The notes under the pieces are model-generated. The model was not told the origin of the DNA and searched no databases. It saw nothing but the letters and a program-made list of their open reading frames with translations. A program made the translations under genes and the position numbers. A stretch of DNA of 64,000 bases. It comes from Nocardia vinacea (GTDB lineage Bacteria; Actinomycetota; Actinomycetes; Mycobacteriales; Mycobacteriaceae). The DNA lies in the NCBI RefSeq assembly GCF_035920345.1, contig NZ_CP109149.1, positions 10,230,001 through 10,294,000 on the forward strand. Reading direction: 5' to 3'. Positions 13,540 to 22,755 of the stretch are shown here, one piece after another; position 1 is the stretch's first letter; the number at the start of each line of letters is the position of its first letter.

Positions 13540-14253
13540 CTAGGCCGAGCGGTTCGCGATGGTGTGGATCAGTTCGGCGAGTTCCTTGTACCGGGACCAC
13601 ATCGGCCAATGGCCGGTGGGCAGATCGATGTATTCGGCGTCGATCTTGGCCAACTCGGCGAACAGTGGTTCCTGACCCGCGTCGCGCAGTTGTTTGACCA
13701 GGTCCGCGGTGATGCTGTTGCAGATCACCGTCGTCGGGATGGCAAGGCGCGCAGGGGAATCGCTCAGTCGCAGCGGAGCGGCAGCGACTCCGGCGGGTTC
13801 GGAAACGGCACGCTCGCGGAACCGGGCCAGGGACACCTCGTCCAGTCCGGTGAGGCTATTGCCGTCGGCCTCCAACTGATCCCAATCCGGCAGCGCGAGT
13901 TCGCGAACGGTCGCATCCAGTGCGGAATTGAGGATGAAGCCATTCGGTAGCGGAGCGGCGTCGACATAAATGCCGCGGCTGAAGTGTTCCGGGGCGATAT
14001 CGGTGGCGAGATAGGCGGCCGCCGCACCGCCCGAGTGCGCGACGACCACCACCGCTTCATCCGGGGCGATTTCGTCGAGGATGGCCTGCGCCTGCATTTC
14101 CAGGGTCGCGCCGAGCCGGTCGTCATCGTCCGGGTCGAGTCCGGGCAGGGTCAGCGCCAACACATCGTCCCCCCGGCCGCGCAGATCGGCCGCGACGTCG
14201 TCCCATGCCCACGCGCCGAGCCAGAATCCAGGGATCAGAAGTATCCGTGCCAT
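13540..14253 (-). CDS. Alpha/beta hydrolase
   Basis: A 237-residue single-domain alpha/beta hydrolase. The nucleophile elbow is AHSGGAAAA (Ser about 94), the oxyanion region follows LLIPGFWLGAWAW, and the C-terminal catalytic His lies in LPTGHWPMWSRYKELAELI. No lid insertion or signal peptide is seen, so it is cytosolic. It resembles esterases/hydrolases close to the EstA/MenH-like small group; the substrate cannot be assigned. It is a monocistronic minus-strand gene. Confidence 0.85.
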   Translation of the reverse strand: MARILLIPGFWLGAWAWDDVAADLRGRGDDVLALTLPGLDPDDDDRLGATLEMQAQAILDEIAPDEAVVVVAHSGGAAAAYLATDIAPEHFSRGIYVDAAPLPNGFILNSALDATVRELALPDWDQLEADGNSLTGLDEVSLARFRERAVSEPAGVAAAPLRLSDSPARLAIPTTVICNSITADLVKQLRDAGQEPLFAELAKIDAEYIDLPTGHWPMWSRYKELAELIHTIANRSA

Positions 14254-14782
14254 TCAGTGAGCATCGCATGCCGAGACCCGCGAAACCCAAATCCCCAGCC
14301 GTTTGCCGGGTCACCGAGATATCCAGGCGCGCAAAGCGTTTCATTGTTCATAAGATGAACTAAGAGCTGCCCGCGAAACTGTTCCGTGATAGCTGTCCTG
14401 TCCGGGTCTAGGTTTCGGTGTTCGGGGTTAGTTTTCGTGGGTGGTTGCGGAGTTCGGACATAGCTTTCGGGTTCTGAAGACGGGGGATGGGGTTGGCTGG
14501 CCCACTGCCCACTGCCCACTGCCCGCTCAGGTCGGGGATGGGTGTGGTGCCCGACGACGCGTCAGCGCCGCCCCACGACGGACTCGACGTCCGGGGCGGC
14601 AGGGAAGTGGCCCTGCGGCCAACGTGCTCGAGTTGACGGTGGTCGAACGCGTGCGCATCACTGCACCATTCTCCGGCTCGACGCCCACGGCCGTGTAGGT
14701 CGGCAACTTGACGAAGCTCAACCCGACGTGCACACTGCTCTCATTGGAGAGCGACGCTCTCGGAGACTCGCGGGAGACGGAC
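14254..14782. other. Intergenic region without a supported gene
   Basis: About 530 nt. The only structure noticed is three tandem copies of CCCACTG near 14502-14525. Open frames here are long because of GC content, and none shows a family signature. The minus-strand frame around 14600-14750 (SFVKLPTYTAVGVEPENG) looks protein-like and could be a remnant, but has no recognisable family. Confidence 0.5.
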
Positions 14783-15127
14783 ATGCAGGAAGTCTGGAAA
14801 TGGGCCAACCTCACGCTGGCATTCGGGATGGAGTTGGTTGCGCTCGGGGCGCTGGGACTGTGGGGCTGGAAGACCGCCACTGCGACTCCGGTCAAGCTCG
14901 TGTTGGCTGTGGGCGTGCCACTCCTCGCGGCGCTGGCCTGGGGCCTCTTCGCGGCGCCGCATGCGACATTCGACAACCCACTGCTCGCGGTCGTCACCAA
15001 GGTCGTGGTTTTCGGCAGCGCTGCGGTCGGACTGTGGGCCGTGGGCTACCGAGCGGTCGCGGTCGTCTTCGTCGCCGTCCTGGTAGCGAATCTGCTGGCG
15101 ATCAGGTTTGGGCACCTGACCTCGTGA
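14783..15127 (+). CDS. YrdB/DUF2568-like small membrane protein
   Basis: A 114-residue, four-helix membrane protein: LTLAFGMELVALGALGLWGW, VKLVLAVGVPLLAALAWGLF, LLAVVTKVVVFGSAAVGLWAV and AVAVVFVAVLVANLLAI. Helix spacing and the ANLTLAFGMELVAL start resemble the YrdB (DUF2568) family. The ATG at 14783 is preferred over a start 75 nt upstream because GGGAGA lies eight nt before it and the family starts there. The function of the family is unknown. Confidence 0.75.
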   Translation: MQEVWKWANLTLAFGMELVALGALGLWGWKTATATPVKLVLAVGVPLLAALAWGLFAAPHATFDNPLLAVVTKVVVFGSAAVGLWAVGYRAVAVVFVAVLVANLLAIRFGHLTS

Positions 15128-15224
15128 GCACGCCGCGAGTTCAGGAGATCTTTGCGGGAGGGGTGCGGTGACAAGCGCGGAACCCAAGCCTCGCCGCTCC
15201 GCCAGCGCCGTCGACGATGCCCTG

Positions 15225-16766
15225 TCAGGAGTTCCGGGCGGCGCCGAACCACCGCGACAGTGCTTCCCGCAGTCGGTCCTTATCGCCACCGGACTCGCCT
15301 GCCCAGGCTACGTATCCGTCCGGCCTGATCAGCAGCGCGTCTGCGGGGGCTTCGGGGCTGGTCGCGATAACCGTGTCGATCCGGTCGCGCCAGCGCTCGG
15401 CGGTGTCGGCGAAGCCGTTGTCGTCGGCGAGTACGAGTAGCACCGGCCGGGCCTGGTGGAGCAGCTCGGCGACGCGCACCTGTCGGGCTTCGGTTTCGAT
15501 GGTGAGTTCGGGGACCAGGCGTCCGGCCAGGGGGTGTGGGTCGCCGAGGTCGTAGTGGACGTCGGAGCCGGCGAGCAGATGAGCCATATGGGCGGCGTTG
15601 GACGGGGTTTCGAGTAGTTCGGTGAAGAGTTTGCGCAGGGCGGTGATCTCCGGGCCGGGGGCCATCAGGGCGAGTTGGGACAGCGAGTGCATCATGACGC
15701 GCTCGCCGACGGGATAGCGCTCGGACTGGTAAGTGTCGAGCAATCCCGTTGGTGCCCAACCATTCACGTGCGCGGCGAGTTTCCAGCCGAGATTGGCTAC
15801 GTCCTGCATGCCCAGATTGAGGCCGGGGCCGCCCATCGCGGAGTGCACGTGTGCGGCATCGCCGACGAGGAAGACGGCGCCGTCACGATAGCGTTCGGCC
15901 TGCCGGGTGTTCTGGCCGATAATCCGGCGCAGTGCGTGCGGTCCCGGACCGTGTGGCGGTTGGATCGGCACGTCCACGCCGAGCACCCGCCGCACGCTGT
16001 CGCGCAGTTCCGCCACCGTCATCTCCACATTATCGGGCACGGCTTCGGTGTCGAATTCGATGGTGGCGACCATCGGCCGGCCGGATTCGAGCTCGGCGAA
16101 GACGAAGCCGCCGCGCTCGAAGCGATTGTGCCCGAACGGAAGTCGGCCGAAGCTGGGAATCTCGAAGCCGCGGTCCTCGGTCCGCAGCTCCTCCGGCAGG
16201 CTCACATGCGCCATCCGGGTGACCTTGTCCTCGAATGTGCTTCCGGGAAAGTCGATTCCAGTGCGCTTGCGGACCACGCTCTTGCCGCCGTCCGCCCCGA
16301 CCAGGAAGGTCGTGTCGATGTCGTAGTCGCCGTCTGGACCGGTCACCGACACCGTGACACCACCATCGTGCTGCACCAGCTCGGTCAGCTCATGTCCCCA
16401 CCGGATCTCCGCGCCCAGCTCGACCGCCCGTTTCTCCAACAGGCGCACCAACTTCGGCTGCGGGAGCAGCAGCATGTACATCGGATTGTCCCGCAGTTGC
16501 GCGAACGACATCGGAATGCCGCTGAAGGCGTAGCCGGGCATGGCCCGAGGTGCACCGGGCTCGCCGCCGAATTCGTGATACAGACCGCGCATATCGAGTA
16601 GCCGAATCACCTGGCCGACAAGGCCGTTCGCTTTCGGCTCGGCACTGGGTTCGCTGAGTTTCTCCAGCACGATCGGATGAACTCCGGCCAGCGCGAGTTC
16701 ACAGGCGAGCATGAGACCGTTCGGCCCGGCGCCGGAAATAATAACGTCGACAGAGTTTTCGGGCAT
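15225..16766 (-). CDS. FAD-dependent aromatic hydroxylase/monooxygenase (PheA/TfdB type)
   Basis: A 513-residue class A flavoprotein monooxygenase. The Rossmann GxGxxG is IISGAGPNGLMLACELAL (residues 9-26), the DG motif is FLVGADGGKSVVRKRTGI, and the GD motif is VGDAAHVHSAMGGPGLNLG. The C-terminal thioredoxin-like tail (about 400-513) ends DALLIRPDGYVAWAGESG, as in the RifMO/TetX-related group. It probably hydroxylates an aromatic or antibiotic substrate using NAD(P)H and O2. It is 41 nt downstream of a TetR gene on the same strand and probably co-transcribed with and repressed by it. Similarity to rifampicin monooxygenase is general; the substrate is unknown. Confidence 0.9.
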   Translation of the reverse strand: MPENSVDVIISGAGPNGLMLACELALAGVHPIVLEKLSEPSAEPKANGLVGQVIRLLDMRGLYHEFGGEPGAPRAMPGYAFSGIPMSFAQLRDNPMYMLLLPQPKLVRLLEKRAVELGAEIRWGHELTELVQHDGGVTVSVTGPDGDYDIDTTFLVGADGGKSVVRKRTGIDFPGSTFEDKVTRMAHVSLPEELRTEDRGFEIPSFGRLPFGHNRFERGGFVFAELESGRPMVATIEFDTEAVPDNVEMTVAELRDSVRRVLGVDVPIQPPHGPGPHALRRIIGQNTRQAERYRDGAVFLVGDAAHVHSAMGGPGLNLGMQDVANLGWKLAAHVNGWAPTGLLDTYQSERYPVGERVMMHSLSQLALMAPGPEITALRKLFTELLETPSNAAHMAHLLAGSDVHYDLGDPHPLAGRLVPELTIETEARQVRVAELLHQARPVLLVLADDNGFADTAERWRDRIDTVIATSPEAPADALLIRPDGYVAWAGESGGDKDRLREALSRWFGAARNS

Positions 16767-16807
16767 GACTGATAGACCCCTTATTCCATTGTGTGATTTG
16801 TGGCGTG

Positions 16808-17422
16808 TCAGTCGGTCGCGGGCATCGGAAGACCGGCGGCCACGTCATCGATGGCCTGCCGCAAGAGGGTCGTGATCAACACCGGCGGATCCGCATGGAT
16901 ATAGGCTTCGGTCGTGGCCTGATAGATGGCGCCGAGCACCCCGGCGACCAGGCGTGGGTACAGGTCGTGCACCGGATCGGTGCCGGTGCGTTCGGCGATA
17001 ACTTCGACCCAGTCGTCGAATACGCTCCTGGACAACGCGATTCGCGTCTCCGGCGCGTCCAGTAGTTCACGGATCATCGCGAGTTGTTCCGGGCGCGGCG
17101 GTGCGAGTCCGGCGCCGTCGGCCTCCAGCGGTTCGACGGCGGCCGCGAGGATCGCGTCCCACAGCGGTTCGTCGGCGGGCCGCGCGCGGAAGACGGCGAG
17201 GCTGCGCTTGATCCGCTCGATCTGCCGATAGACCAGCGCCTCGTGTTTGCCGGTGAAGTAATTGTTGAAGGTGCGCACGGATACGCCCGCGCGGGCGGCG
17301 ATGTCGTCCCTGGTGATATTCCCGAGGCCGCGGGCGAAGGCCAGCTCCAGCGCGGCGTCGCTCAACGCTTGGCGCGTATCGCGCTTCTTCCGTTCACGAA
17401 GGCCGAGTTGTTCGTCCGACAT
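16808..17422 (-). CDS. TetR family transcriptional regulator
   Basis: A 204-residue regulator with an N-terminal TetR helix-turn-helix (LRERKKRDTRQALSDAALEL, ITRDDIAARAGVSVRTFNNYF; residues 8-60) and an all-alpha ligand domain with an LYPRLVAGVLGAIYQAT helix. It is transcribed ahead of the FAD monooxygenase gene, an arrangement suggesting autoregulated control of that enzyme by its substrate. No clear palindrome was identified upstream by eye. Confidence 0.92.
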   Translation of the reverse strand: MSDEQLGLRERKKRDTRQALSDAALELAFARGLGNITRDDIAARAGVSVRTFNNYFTGKHEALVYRQIERIKRSLAVFRARPADEPLWDAILAAAVEPLEADGAGLAPPRPEQLAMIRELLDAPETRIALSRSVFDDWVEVIAERTGTDPVHDLYPRLVAGVLGAIYQATTEAYIHADPPVLITTLLRQAIDDVAAGLPMPATD

Positions 17423-17488
17423 GGCATAAGCCTAGCCGGAATCTTGCTCGCCGGGCAATGTTTCCCGATGGGCAATTTTTGCCAGAAC

Positions 17489-17836
17489 TCAGTAGACCGG
17501 GCCGGTGTACTTCTCGCCCGGACCCTTGCCCGGCTCGTCCGGATGCGCCGAGGACTCACGGAAGGCGAGCTGCAACGACTTCAGGCCGTCGCGATACGGA
17601 CCGGCATGCGGACCGAAGTATTCGATGGACGAGGTGACCAACCCCGCGAGCGCGGTGATCAGGCGGCGTGCCTCGTCCAGGTCGCGACGCGGACTGTTCT
17701 CCGGATCCTCGTCGGCGAGTCCGAGCTTCTCCGCCGCCGCGCTCATCAGCATCATCGCGGCGCGGCTGATGATCTCGACTGCGGGGATGTCGGCCAACTC
17801 GCGGACGTCGGTCGCGTCGGATGCCTCGTCACTCAT
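17489..17836 (-). CDS. DUF1844 family protein
   Basis: A 115-residue acidic helical protein. The DUF1844 core is RELADIPAVEIISRAAMMLMSAAAEKLGL, followed by DLDEARRLITALAGLVTSS. The gene lies divergently next to infC, its usual place in actinobacteria. The ATG at 17836 is taken as start; a GTG two codons upstream is possible. The function is unknown; the linkage with translation genes is conserved. Confidence 0.85.
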   Translation of the reverse strand: MSDEASDATDVRELADIPAVEIISRAAMMLMSAAAEKLGLADEDPENSPRRDLDEARRLITALAGLVTSSIEYFGPHAGPYRDGLKSLQLAFRESSAHPDEPGKGPGEKYTGPVY

Positions 17837-18015
17837 AGCCACGAGGATGGCATCGTGGTGGGCGGGCGCGGTCGCCGGGCGGGGCGATTCGGCGATAGCG
17901 AGTGGGAATGTTAGACTTTCCGCTGACGACCGCCCCGGGCTTGCTCGGGGCTGATAAGTGGAGCCCGACTCCCACCGTTGCCGACGAGCGATCGTACTGG
18001 TTAAACGGTCCGGTC

Positions 18016-18041
18016 ACCCGCCCTTTCGAGGCGGGTTTCTT
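18016..18041 (+). terminator. infC leader hairpin 1
   Basis: Stem ACCCGCC/GGCGGGT with a 7-nt loop, followed by TTCTT. Typical Rho-independent form, located 175 nt before infC. Confidence 0.7.
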
Positions 18042-18116
18042 GTGCGGGGATCTCTCAGGGGATCATCGGACAAGGTCGACGCGAGCTTGCTCGTGCTCGA
18101 AGGCCGGTCGACTCGG

Positions 18117-18148
18117 GCCTCGTTGCGGAATACCGCACCGGGGCTTTT
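18117..18148 (+). terminator. infC leader hairpin 2
   Basis: Outer stem GCCTCG/CGGGGC (one G-U pair) and inner stem GCGG/CCGC, followed by TTTT and then GTGTTG. Located about 70 nt before the infC start. Confidence 0.55.
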
Positions 18149-18215
18149 GTGTTGAAAAGGGGTTGCCGTTATTGCGTGCGGTCGTCTGACGACACCGCTT
18201 GACCTAGGAGGCCCC

Positions 18216-18857
<642 letters not shown>

Positions 18858-18918
18858 TACCGATCAGAAAACCGGTGGTCCGACGCGGACCACCGGTACG
18901 AGACAGATAGAGGAATCC

Positions 18919-19113
18919 ATGCCGAAGATGAAGAGCCACAGCGGCGCCTCGAAGCGATTCAAGGTTTCGGGCCGTGGCAAGCTGCTGCGTCAGCAGGCGA
19001 ACCGTCGCCACCTGCTCGAGCACAAGTCCACCCGCCGGACTCGTCGTCTGGACGGCACGGAGGCCGTCGCGTCTGTTGACGTCCCTCGCGTCAAGCGCCT
19101 CCTGGGTCTCTGA
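18919..19113 (+). CDS. rpmI: 50S ribosomal protein L35
   Basis: A 64-residue, highly basic protein ([18 protein letters not shown], then [14 protein letters not shown]), full length for L35. It lies 61 nt after infC with a GATAGAGGA motif before the ATG. Part of the infC operon. Confidence 0.98.
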   Translation: MPKMKSHSGASKRFKVSGRGKLLRQQANRRHLLEHKSTRRTRRLDGTEAVASVDVPRVKRLLGL

Positions 19114-19245
19114 GACCGCCGGCGACCACTGATAGATAGGTCGCTCGAATAGGCCAGCCCCGCGCGACCGGGATTCCGGACGCCGACCACCGACAAACAT
19201 CCGGGCGCCACGCACGCGCCCCCTAGATCGACAAAGGACTGACCC

Positions 19246-19626
19246 ATGGCACGCGTCAAGAGGGCCGTCAACGCTCAGAAGAAGCGCCGTTCCGTTCTCG
19301 AGGCTTCCAAGGGCTACCGCGGCCAGCGCTCGCGGCTGTACCGCAAGGCCAAGGAACAGCAGCTGCACTCGCTCACCTACGCCTACCGGGACCGCCGGGC
19401 GCGCAAGGGTGACTTCCGCAAGCTGTGGATCGCCCGCATCAACGCCGCGGCGCGCCTCAACGACATCACCTACAACCGCTTCATCCAGGGCCTGAAGGCC
19501 GCCGGTGTCGAGGTGGACCGCAAGATCCTGGCCGAGCTCGCCGTCTCCGACGCCGAGGCGTTCGCCGGTCTGGTCGCCGTCGCCAAGGCCGCTCTCCCGC
19601 AGGACGTCAACGCACCGGCCGCCTGA
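19246..19626 (+). CDS. rplT: 50S ribosomal protein L20
   Basis: A 126-residue L20 ([20 protein letters not shown] start; [40 protein letters not shown]). Full length, with an SD-like AAAGGA upstream. L20 is an early assembly protein and in many bacteria the autogenous repressor of its operon, which fits the structured infC leader. Confidence 0.98.
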   Translation: MARVKRAVNAQKKRRSVLEASKGYRGQRSRLYRKAKEQQLHSLTYAYRDRRARKGDFRKLWIARINAAARLNDITYNRFIQGLKAAGVEVDRKILAELAVSDAEAFAGLVAVAKAALPQDVNAPAA

Positions 19627-19637
19627 TCCGCACCTGC

Positions 19638-20462
19638 GTGACGACACAGCATTCGGAACGACCCGTAGATGCGCTCTCCGAGCACAATCCGCGGGTCGTT
19701 TCCGCTGTCAAGCTCCAGCGCGCCGCGCAGCGCCGCAAGACCGGGCAGTTTCTGGCCGAGGGCGCGAATTCCGTTGCGGCGGCGCTGGAAGCCGGTCGGG
19801 TGCGCGAGCTGTTCTACTCGATGCACGCCGCGGTTCGGGAGAATCAGCTGATCGCCGGGGCCGCCGCCGCGGGCGTGCGCACCACGTTGGTGAGTGAGCG
19901 CGCCGCCGAACACCTCGGTGAAACCGTGACCGCGCCGGGGCTTGTCGCGGTGTGCGACCTGATCGATGTGCCGCTGGCGGACGTACTGGCCGAACGGCCG
20001 ACACTGCTCGCCGTGCCAGTCGAGATCGCCGAGCCCGGCAATGCGGGCACTCTCATTCGAGTCGCCGATGCGGTGGGCGCGAATGGCGTTGTGCTGGCAG
20101 GGGATGCGGTCGATCCGCACAACGGCAAATGCGTCCGCGCGAGTGCGGGCAGTCTGTTCCATGTGCCGATCGCGCGGCATCGCGATATCGGCGAGGTGCT
20201 CGATGCCGTTGCGGCAGCGGGCATTACGGTTTTGGCGACCGCAGCTAAGGGGGAGGTCGATTTGGACGAGGCTGACGAATTGTTAGCCGGTCCGGTGGCG
20301 TGGCTGTTCGGTAATGAGGCGCACGGTCTGGATCCGTCGGTCGCCATCCGGGCCGACCACCGAGTGCGCATCCCGATCCACGGCCGCGCCGAGAGTCTCA
20401 ACCTCGCCGCCGCGGCAGCTATCTGCCTGTACGCCAGCGCTCGGGTCCAGCACACGAAATAG
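19638..20462 (+). CDS. TsnR/SpoU-family 23S rRNA 2'-O-methyltransferase
   Basis: A 274-residue SPOUT methyltransferase. An N-terminal substrate-binding domain (RVVSAVKLQRAAQRRKTGQ) precedes the knot domain with SpoU motifs I (VPVEIAEPGNAGTLIRVADA), II (WLFGNEAHGLDP) and III (RIPIHGRAESLNLAAAAAI). It is 11 nt after rplT and shares the operon, the same arrangement as mycobacterial tsnR. The GTG start is chosen for the short spacing; no clear SD. The target nucleotide is unknown; the name TsnR reflects family, not proven thiostrepton resistance. Confidence 0.9.
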   Translation: MTTQHSERPVDALSEHNPRVVSAVKLQRAAQRRKTGQFLAEGANSVAAALEAGRVRELFYSMHAAVRENQLIAGAAAAGVRTTLVSERAAEHLGETVTAPGLVAVCDLIDVPLADVLAERPTLLAVPVEIAEPGNAGTLIRVADAVGANGVVLAGDAVDPHNGKCVRASAGSLFHVPIARHRDIGEVLDAVAAAGITVLATAAKGEVDLDEADELLAGPVAWLFGNEAHGLDPSVAIRADHRVRIPIHGRAESLNLAAAAAICLYASARVQHTK

Positions 20463-20598
20463 GTCGGGCGCGAACCCACAGCGGAACGCTCCGGCCGGGG
20501 CTCGTACTCAGCGTGCCTGTACTTCCTCCCCTCGACTCGGCGATACACACAGCGGTTGGGCGAACCATCACACGGGGCCCAACCGAAGTCAGCGACGG

Positions 20599-21129
20599 TC
20601 ACCAGATATCGGTCCATACGGGCCGTTTGGGAATGTCGAACAATGCGGAATTCTTGTGGACCACAACGGCAACCGAGGAGCCGACGCTCAGCCGCTCGGC
20701 CAGTGCTCGCGCTTTGACCTCGCGGAATTGAGGGTAGAGGTACTGCTTCTGCACGCGGGCATCCGCACCCGAGTCCGGGTGCGGGAACTGGACTGCGACC
20801 CGCACCCGCCACAAATCGAAGTTGAGCGTGCCCGAACGGTACTTGTATCGCAGATCCGACTCGACCACCAGCGCGGACATCGCGATCCCGGCCCGCCGCA
20901 GGTAATTCCGGCGCAGCCGCCATGCGGCGGCTAGCACGAGCATCCACGCACCTATGCCCAGCAGTACGCTCACCGGAAGAAACAGCGCCATGGCGACTTG
21001 CGAACCGGTCCACCGGGCTATCGCGGCACCCAGGTTCAGCGCGCCCGCCATGAAGGCCACCGCGGCTACCGCGACACCCAGCGTCCACACCAGCGACATC
21101 GGGCCGATCATTTTCCGAGACCGCCCCAT
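20599..21129 (-). CDS. Two-helix membrane protein, last gene of small-protein cassette 1
   Basis: A 176-residue protein with two membrane helices (LVWTLGVAVAAVAFMAGALNL and VAMALFLPVSVLLGIGAWMLVLAAAW) followed by a beta-rich domain (FDLWRVRVAVQFPHPDSGA, then SSVAVVVHKNSALFDIPKRP) resembling DUF3592-like extracytoplasmic modules. The start at 21129 has GAGGAG upstream; an alternative at 21111 (MIGPMS) overlaps the stop of the 45-residue ORF by ATGA. The function is unknown. Confidence 0.7.
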   Translation of the reverse strand: MGRSRKMIGPMSLVWTLGVAVAAVAFMAGALNLGAAIARWTGSQVAMALFLPVSVLLGIGAWMLVLAAAWRLRRNYLRRAGIAMSALVVESDLRYKYRSGTLNFDLWRVRVAVQFPHPDSGADARVQKQYLYPQFREVKARALAERLSVGSSVAVVVHKNSALFDIPKRPVWTDIW

Positions 21130-21245
21130 ACCAACTCCTCGAGCAACCGGCAGTAAGCCACCGAATCGAAGAAGTACCACACTACGGCGTAGGCCGCGTT
21201 GGCGCGCGTGGCTTTCATGCGCTCGTCCGATCCGGCAACTGCCAT
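21108..21245 (-). CDS. Very small protein (45 aa), hypothetical
   Basis: MAVAGSDERMKATRANAAYA followed by a YAVVWYFFDSVAYCRLLEELVW amphipathic aromatic helix. It lies 30 nt downstream of the 42-residue ORF, and its TGA overlaps an internal ATG (21111) of the next gene, matching the overlap style of the cassette. No homology recognised. Confidence 0.4.
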   Translation of the reverse strand: MAVAGSDERMKATRANAAYAVVWYFFDSVAYCRLLEELVWGGLGK

Positions 21246-21275
21246 ATAGAAGCTAAAACCCCTTGTGGGTCTTCG

Positions 21276-21404
21276 CTATTCACTTCCGCGCCACTTCTGA
21301 TTGGGCTTACGCTGGGACACCTGCACCGGCCAGCACACAGCCCACACCAACACCGCCAACGGCACACCAGCCGCCAGCACCAGCCCGGCCGTGCTCCAAC
21401 TCAT
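21276..21404 (-). CDS. Single-helix membrane microprotein (42 aa)
   Basis: MSWSTAGLVLAAGVPLAVLV continues into a WAVCWPVQV helix, then a basic hydrophilic tail (SQRKPNQKWRGSE). Its ATG overlaps the stop of the upstream family-B gene (ATGA at 21401-21404), which strongly suggests translational coupling. A one-helix anchor or regulator of unknown function. Confidence 0.55.
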   Translation of the reverse strand: MSWSTAGLVLAAGVPLAVLVWAVCWPVQVSQRKPNQKWRGSE

Positions 21405-21715
21405 CGTCCTCGCCTCCCCGACGAGAACGCGGTCCATCGAGCGAAAGACATTCGCGGAGCAACAGTTTCGACATCCGCAACACACATCACCGCATGCAAC
21501 ATCAGCACATCCATGTGCAGCGGCGACGGCATGATCACCGCATCCACATCCGCACCCCGAACCTGGTCGACCAGCGGCACCAGCGTGATGTCCGGCGGCC
21601 ACACCAGCGCGTAGCCGAGCCGCCGCGCCAGCCGCCGCACCTGCGCCGCATCCCATTCCGGCATTCCGGTGACCACCGGGTCTATCCAACCCAGCGCGGT
21701 CGGACGCGGCCTCAT
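21401..21715 (-). CDS. Cassette family B protein (resolvase-N-like, hypothetical)
   Basis: A 104-residue alpha/beta protein. The core LARRLGYALVWPPDITLVPL, ADVDAVIMPSPLHMD and AVMCVADVETVAPRMSFAR aligns with the protein at 52251-52685 (LGYHYVY, VAAIVVYDLDHVD, RVCEDFDLETVCPATTWAR). The shared pattern is LGY, a V-x-A-[IV] strand, H-x-D, and D-x-E-T-V-x-P-x4-A-R. The layout recalls the N-terminal half of serine recombinases, but no catalytic Ser context is clear. ATGA overlaps link it to genes on both sides. Confidence 0.7.
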   Translation of the reverse strand: MRPRPTALGWIDPVVTGMPEWDAAQVRRLARRLGYALVWPPDITLVPLVDQVRGADVDAVIMPSPLHMDVLMLHAVMCVADVETVAPRMSFARWTAFSSGRRGR

Positions 21716-22026
21716 CGCTGCCTTGCATCGCGGGGTGCGGCCGTCTGTGTGAGCCGTGCGGCGAGCGCCGCGGCATCCGCACCGGGGTCGGTCAGCCCAT
21801 CCAGTACATCCAGCAAGGTCTGCATGTCGGGGCCGGGCGCCGCCGGTAGCTTGGGATCAACGAAATAGCGACAGTCCAGCCGCTCGGCGTGACAACGAGT
21901 CTCGATCACGCGCTCCGGCCCATTGGTCCGTTCGAGGCGGACGGCTTTCGGCCTTCTCTCGTAAGCATCGGCGGATGTGGATCGCCACGGCGTGTACTGC
22001 TGGCAGACGTCCATGTCCGGGCTCAT
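21712..22026 (-). CDS. Cassette 1 hypothetical protein (104 aa)
   Basis: MSPDMDVCQQYTPWRSTSAD, then a TRCHAERLDCRYFVDPKLP segment with paired Cys, and a C-terminal helix MQTLLDVLDGLTDP. That helix resembles the LRTLREVLDRLSEL end of the 52682 protein. Its start overlaps the preceding ORF stop and its stop overlaps the next start (both ATGA). AGGAGG lies upstream of the ATG. The same frame is open up to 22500, where MPALIVVLTTLLYGVRLVYA would encode a membrane helix, so a longer product cannot be excluded. Confidence 0.65.
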   Translation of the reverse strand: MSPDMDVCQQYTPWRSTSADAYERRPKAVRLERTNGPERVIETRCHAERLDCRYFVDPKLPAAPGPDMQTLLDVLDGLTDPGADAAALAARLTQTAAPRDARQR

Positions 22027-22388
22027 TCCGTGCTGTTCCTCCTGATCGCGTATTGGTAAGCACCGCCGCCGAAGAGCAGTCGCCACCGGCCGGGCGGTTT
22101 GGCTGAATGGTCGATATGCCGATGCGAACACGGCATCATCCCGGCGGCGGAGCTGCGACGAACCATTGGTATGCCCGTGCCGGGGATGCGGCCCCCGGCT
22201 CCGGGACGACTGTGTGGGCACAGGCTGATTCGCCCATTCGCGGGGACCGCGTCCGCGAACCGTTCGACCACATCGGCTGGTGCGCCGCTGTAGACGGCCG
22301 GTCGACCGATGAACGGATCCGATTGCGGCAGGGCCGAATCGCGGTCCACCGCTCGAGATCGGCGGCGGTTCGGGTCTTCGGTGGTCAC
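22023..22388 (-). CDS. Cassette 1 hypothetical protein (121 aa)
   Basis: GTG start giving VTTEDPNRRRSRAVDRDSAL; the body holds DVVERFADAVPANGRISLCPH and a MMPCSHRHIDH Cys/His segment. The stop overlaps the ATG of the next gene (ATGA at 22023-22026), the main support for coding. It overlaps, in another frame, an open frame starting at 22500, so only one of the two is likely real in this stretch. No family recognised. Confidence 0.45.
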   Translation of the reverse strand: MTTEDPNRRRSRAVDRDSALPQSDPFIGRPAVYSGAPADVVERFADAVPANGRISLCPHSRPGAGGRIPGTGIPMVRRSSAAGMMPCSHRHIDHSAKPPGRWRLLFGGGAYQYAIRRNSTE

Positions 22389-22541
22389 CGGCCATCCTGA
22401 CCGGTGTTCTCCGCGCCCGGATCGGCGTGGAGTTCCCCACGGCATAGACCAGCCGCACTCCGTAAAGCAGGGTAGTGAGCACGACGATCAGAGCGGGCAT
22501 TGGACAGCACCCCTCGGTTGTCCGGTTTCGGAGATCTGTTG

Positions 22542-22754
22542 TCAGGCAGAGGGTCTGGTACAGGTCGGGCAGTCAGCGGGCGAATCGGTGGGGTGCGGAT
22601 GTCCCGTCTCGATCAGGCGTGTCCAACAGCCGCGCAACATCTCACACGTCCCTACCGTGCAGTCGGCGTGTAGATCGCGGGAGATCTCCCGATGCATCTG
22701 CGCCGGTGCCATCGCCTGGCTCGGATACCGGTGGTCGATGGGATCGGCGGCCAT
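22542..22754 (-). CDS. Cassette family A Cys/His small protein, copy 2
   Basis: A 70-residue protein: HREISRDLHADCTVGTC, then TRLIETGHPHP and a CPTC tail. The motif H-x2-C-x4-C followed by R-L-I-E-x-G aligns with the adjacent 22756-22899 protein and with 52682-53023, so these are homologues. It starts one nt after the stop of copy 1 (TGATATG). The His and Cys spacing could bind zinc; this is inference. No known family assigned. Confidence 0.6.
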   Translation of the reverse strand: MAADPIDHRYPSQAMAPAQMHREISRDLHADCTVGTCEMLRGCWTRLIETGHPHPTDSPADCPTCTRPSA

Positions 22755-22755
22755 A

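Larger units (their letters stand above)
17837..18215 (+). promoter_or_regulatory. infC leader with two terminator-like attenuators
   Basis: About 380 nt separate the divergent DUF1844 gene from infC. Two intrinsic-terminator-like hairpins with U-rich tails lie in tandem before the SD. Upstream of the first is a GC-rich block (GGGCTTGCTCGGGGCTG, then AGCCCGACTCCCACCG) that could pair differently and act as antiterminator. This suggests transcription attenuation of the IF3-L35-L20 operon, as known in principle for L20-controlled operons; the mechanism here is inferred. Confidence 0.6.

Noticed and set aside
14527..15000. Minus-strand 157-residue frame over the YrdB-like gene
   Set aside because: Antisense to a recognised membrane protein with a good SD; composition is typical GC shadow.
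21276..21782. 168-residue minus-strand frame covering the cassette microgenes
   Set aside because: Its N-terminal part is Ala/Gly/Cys-rich shadow of the family-B gene; only the last 42 codons (from 21404) look real.
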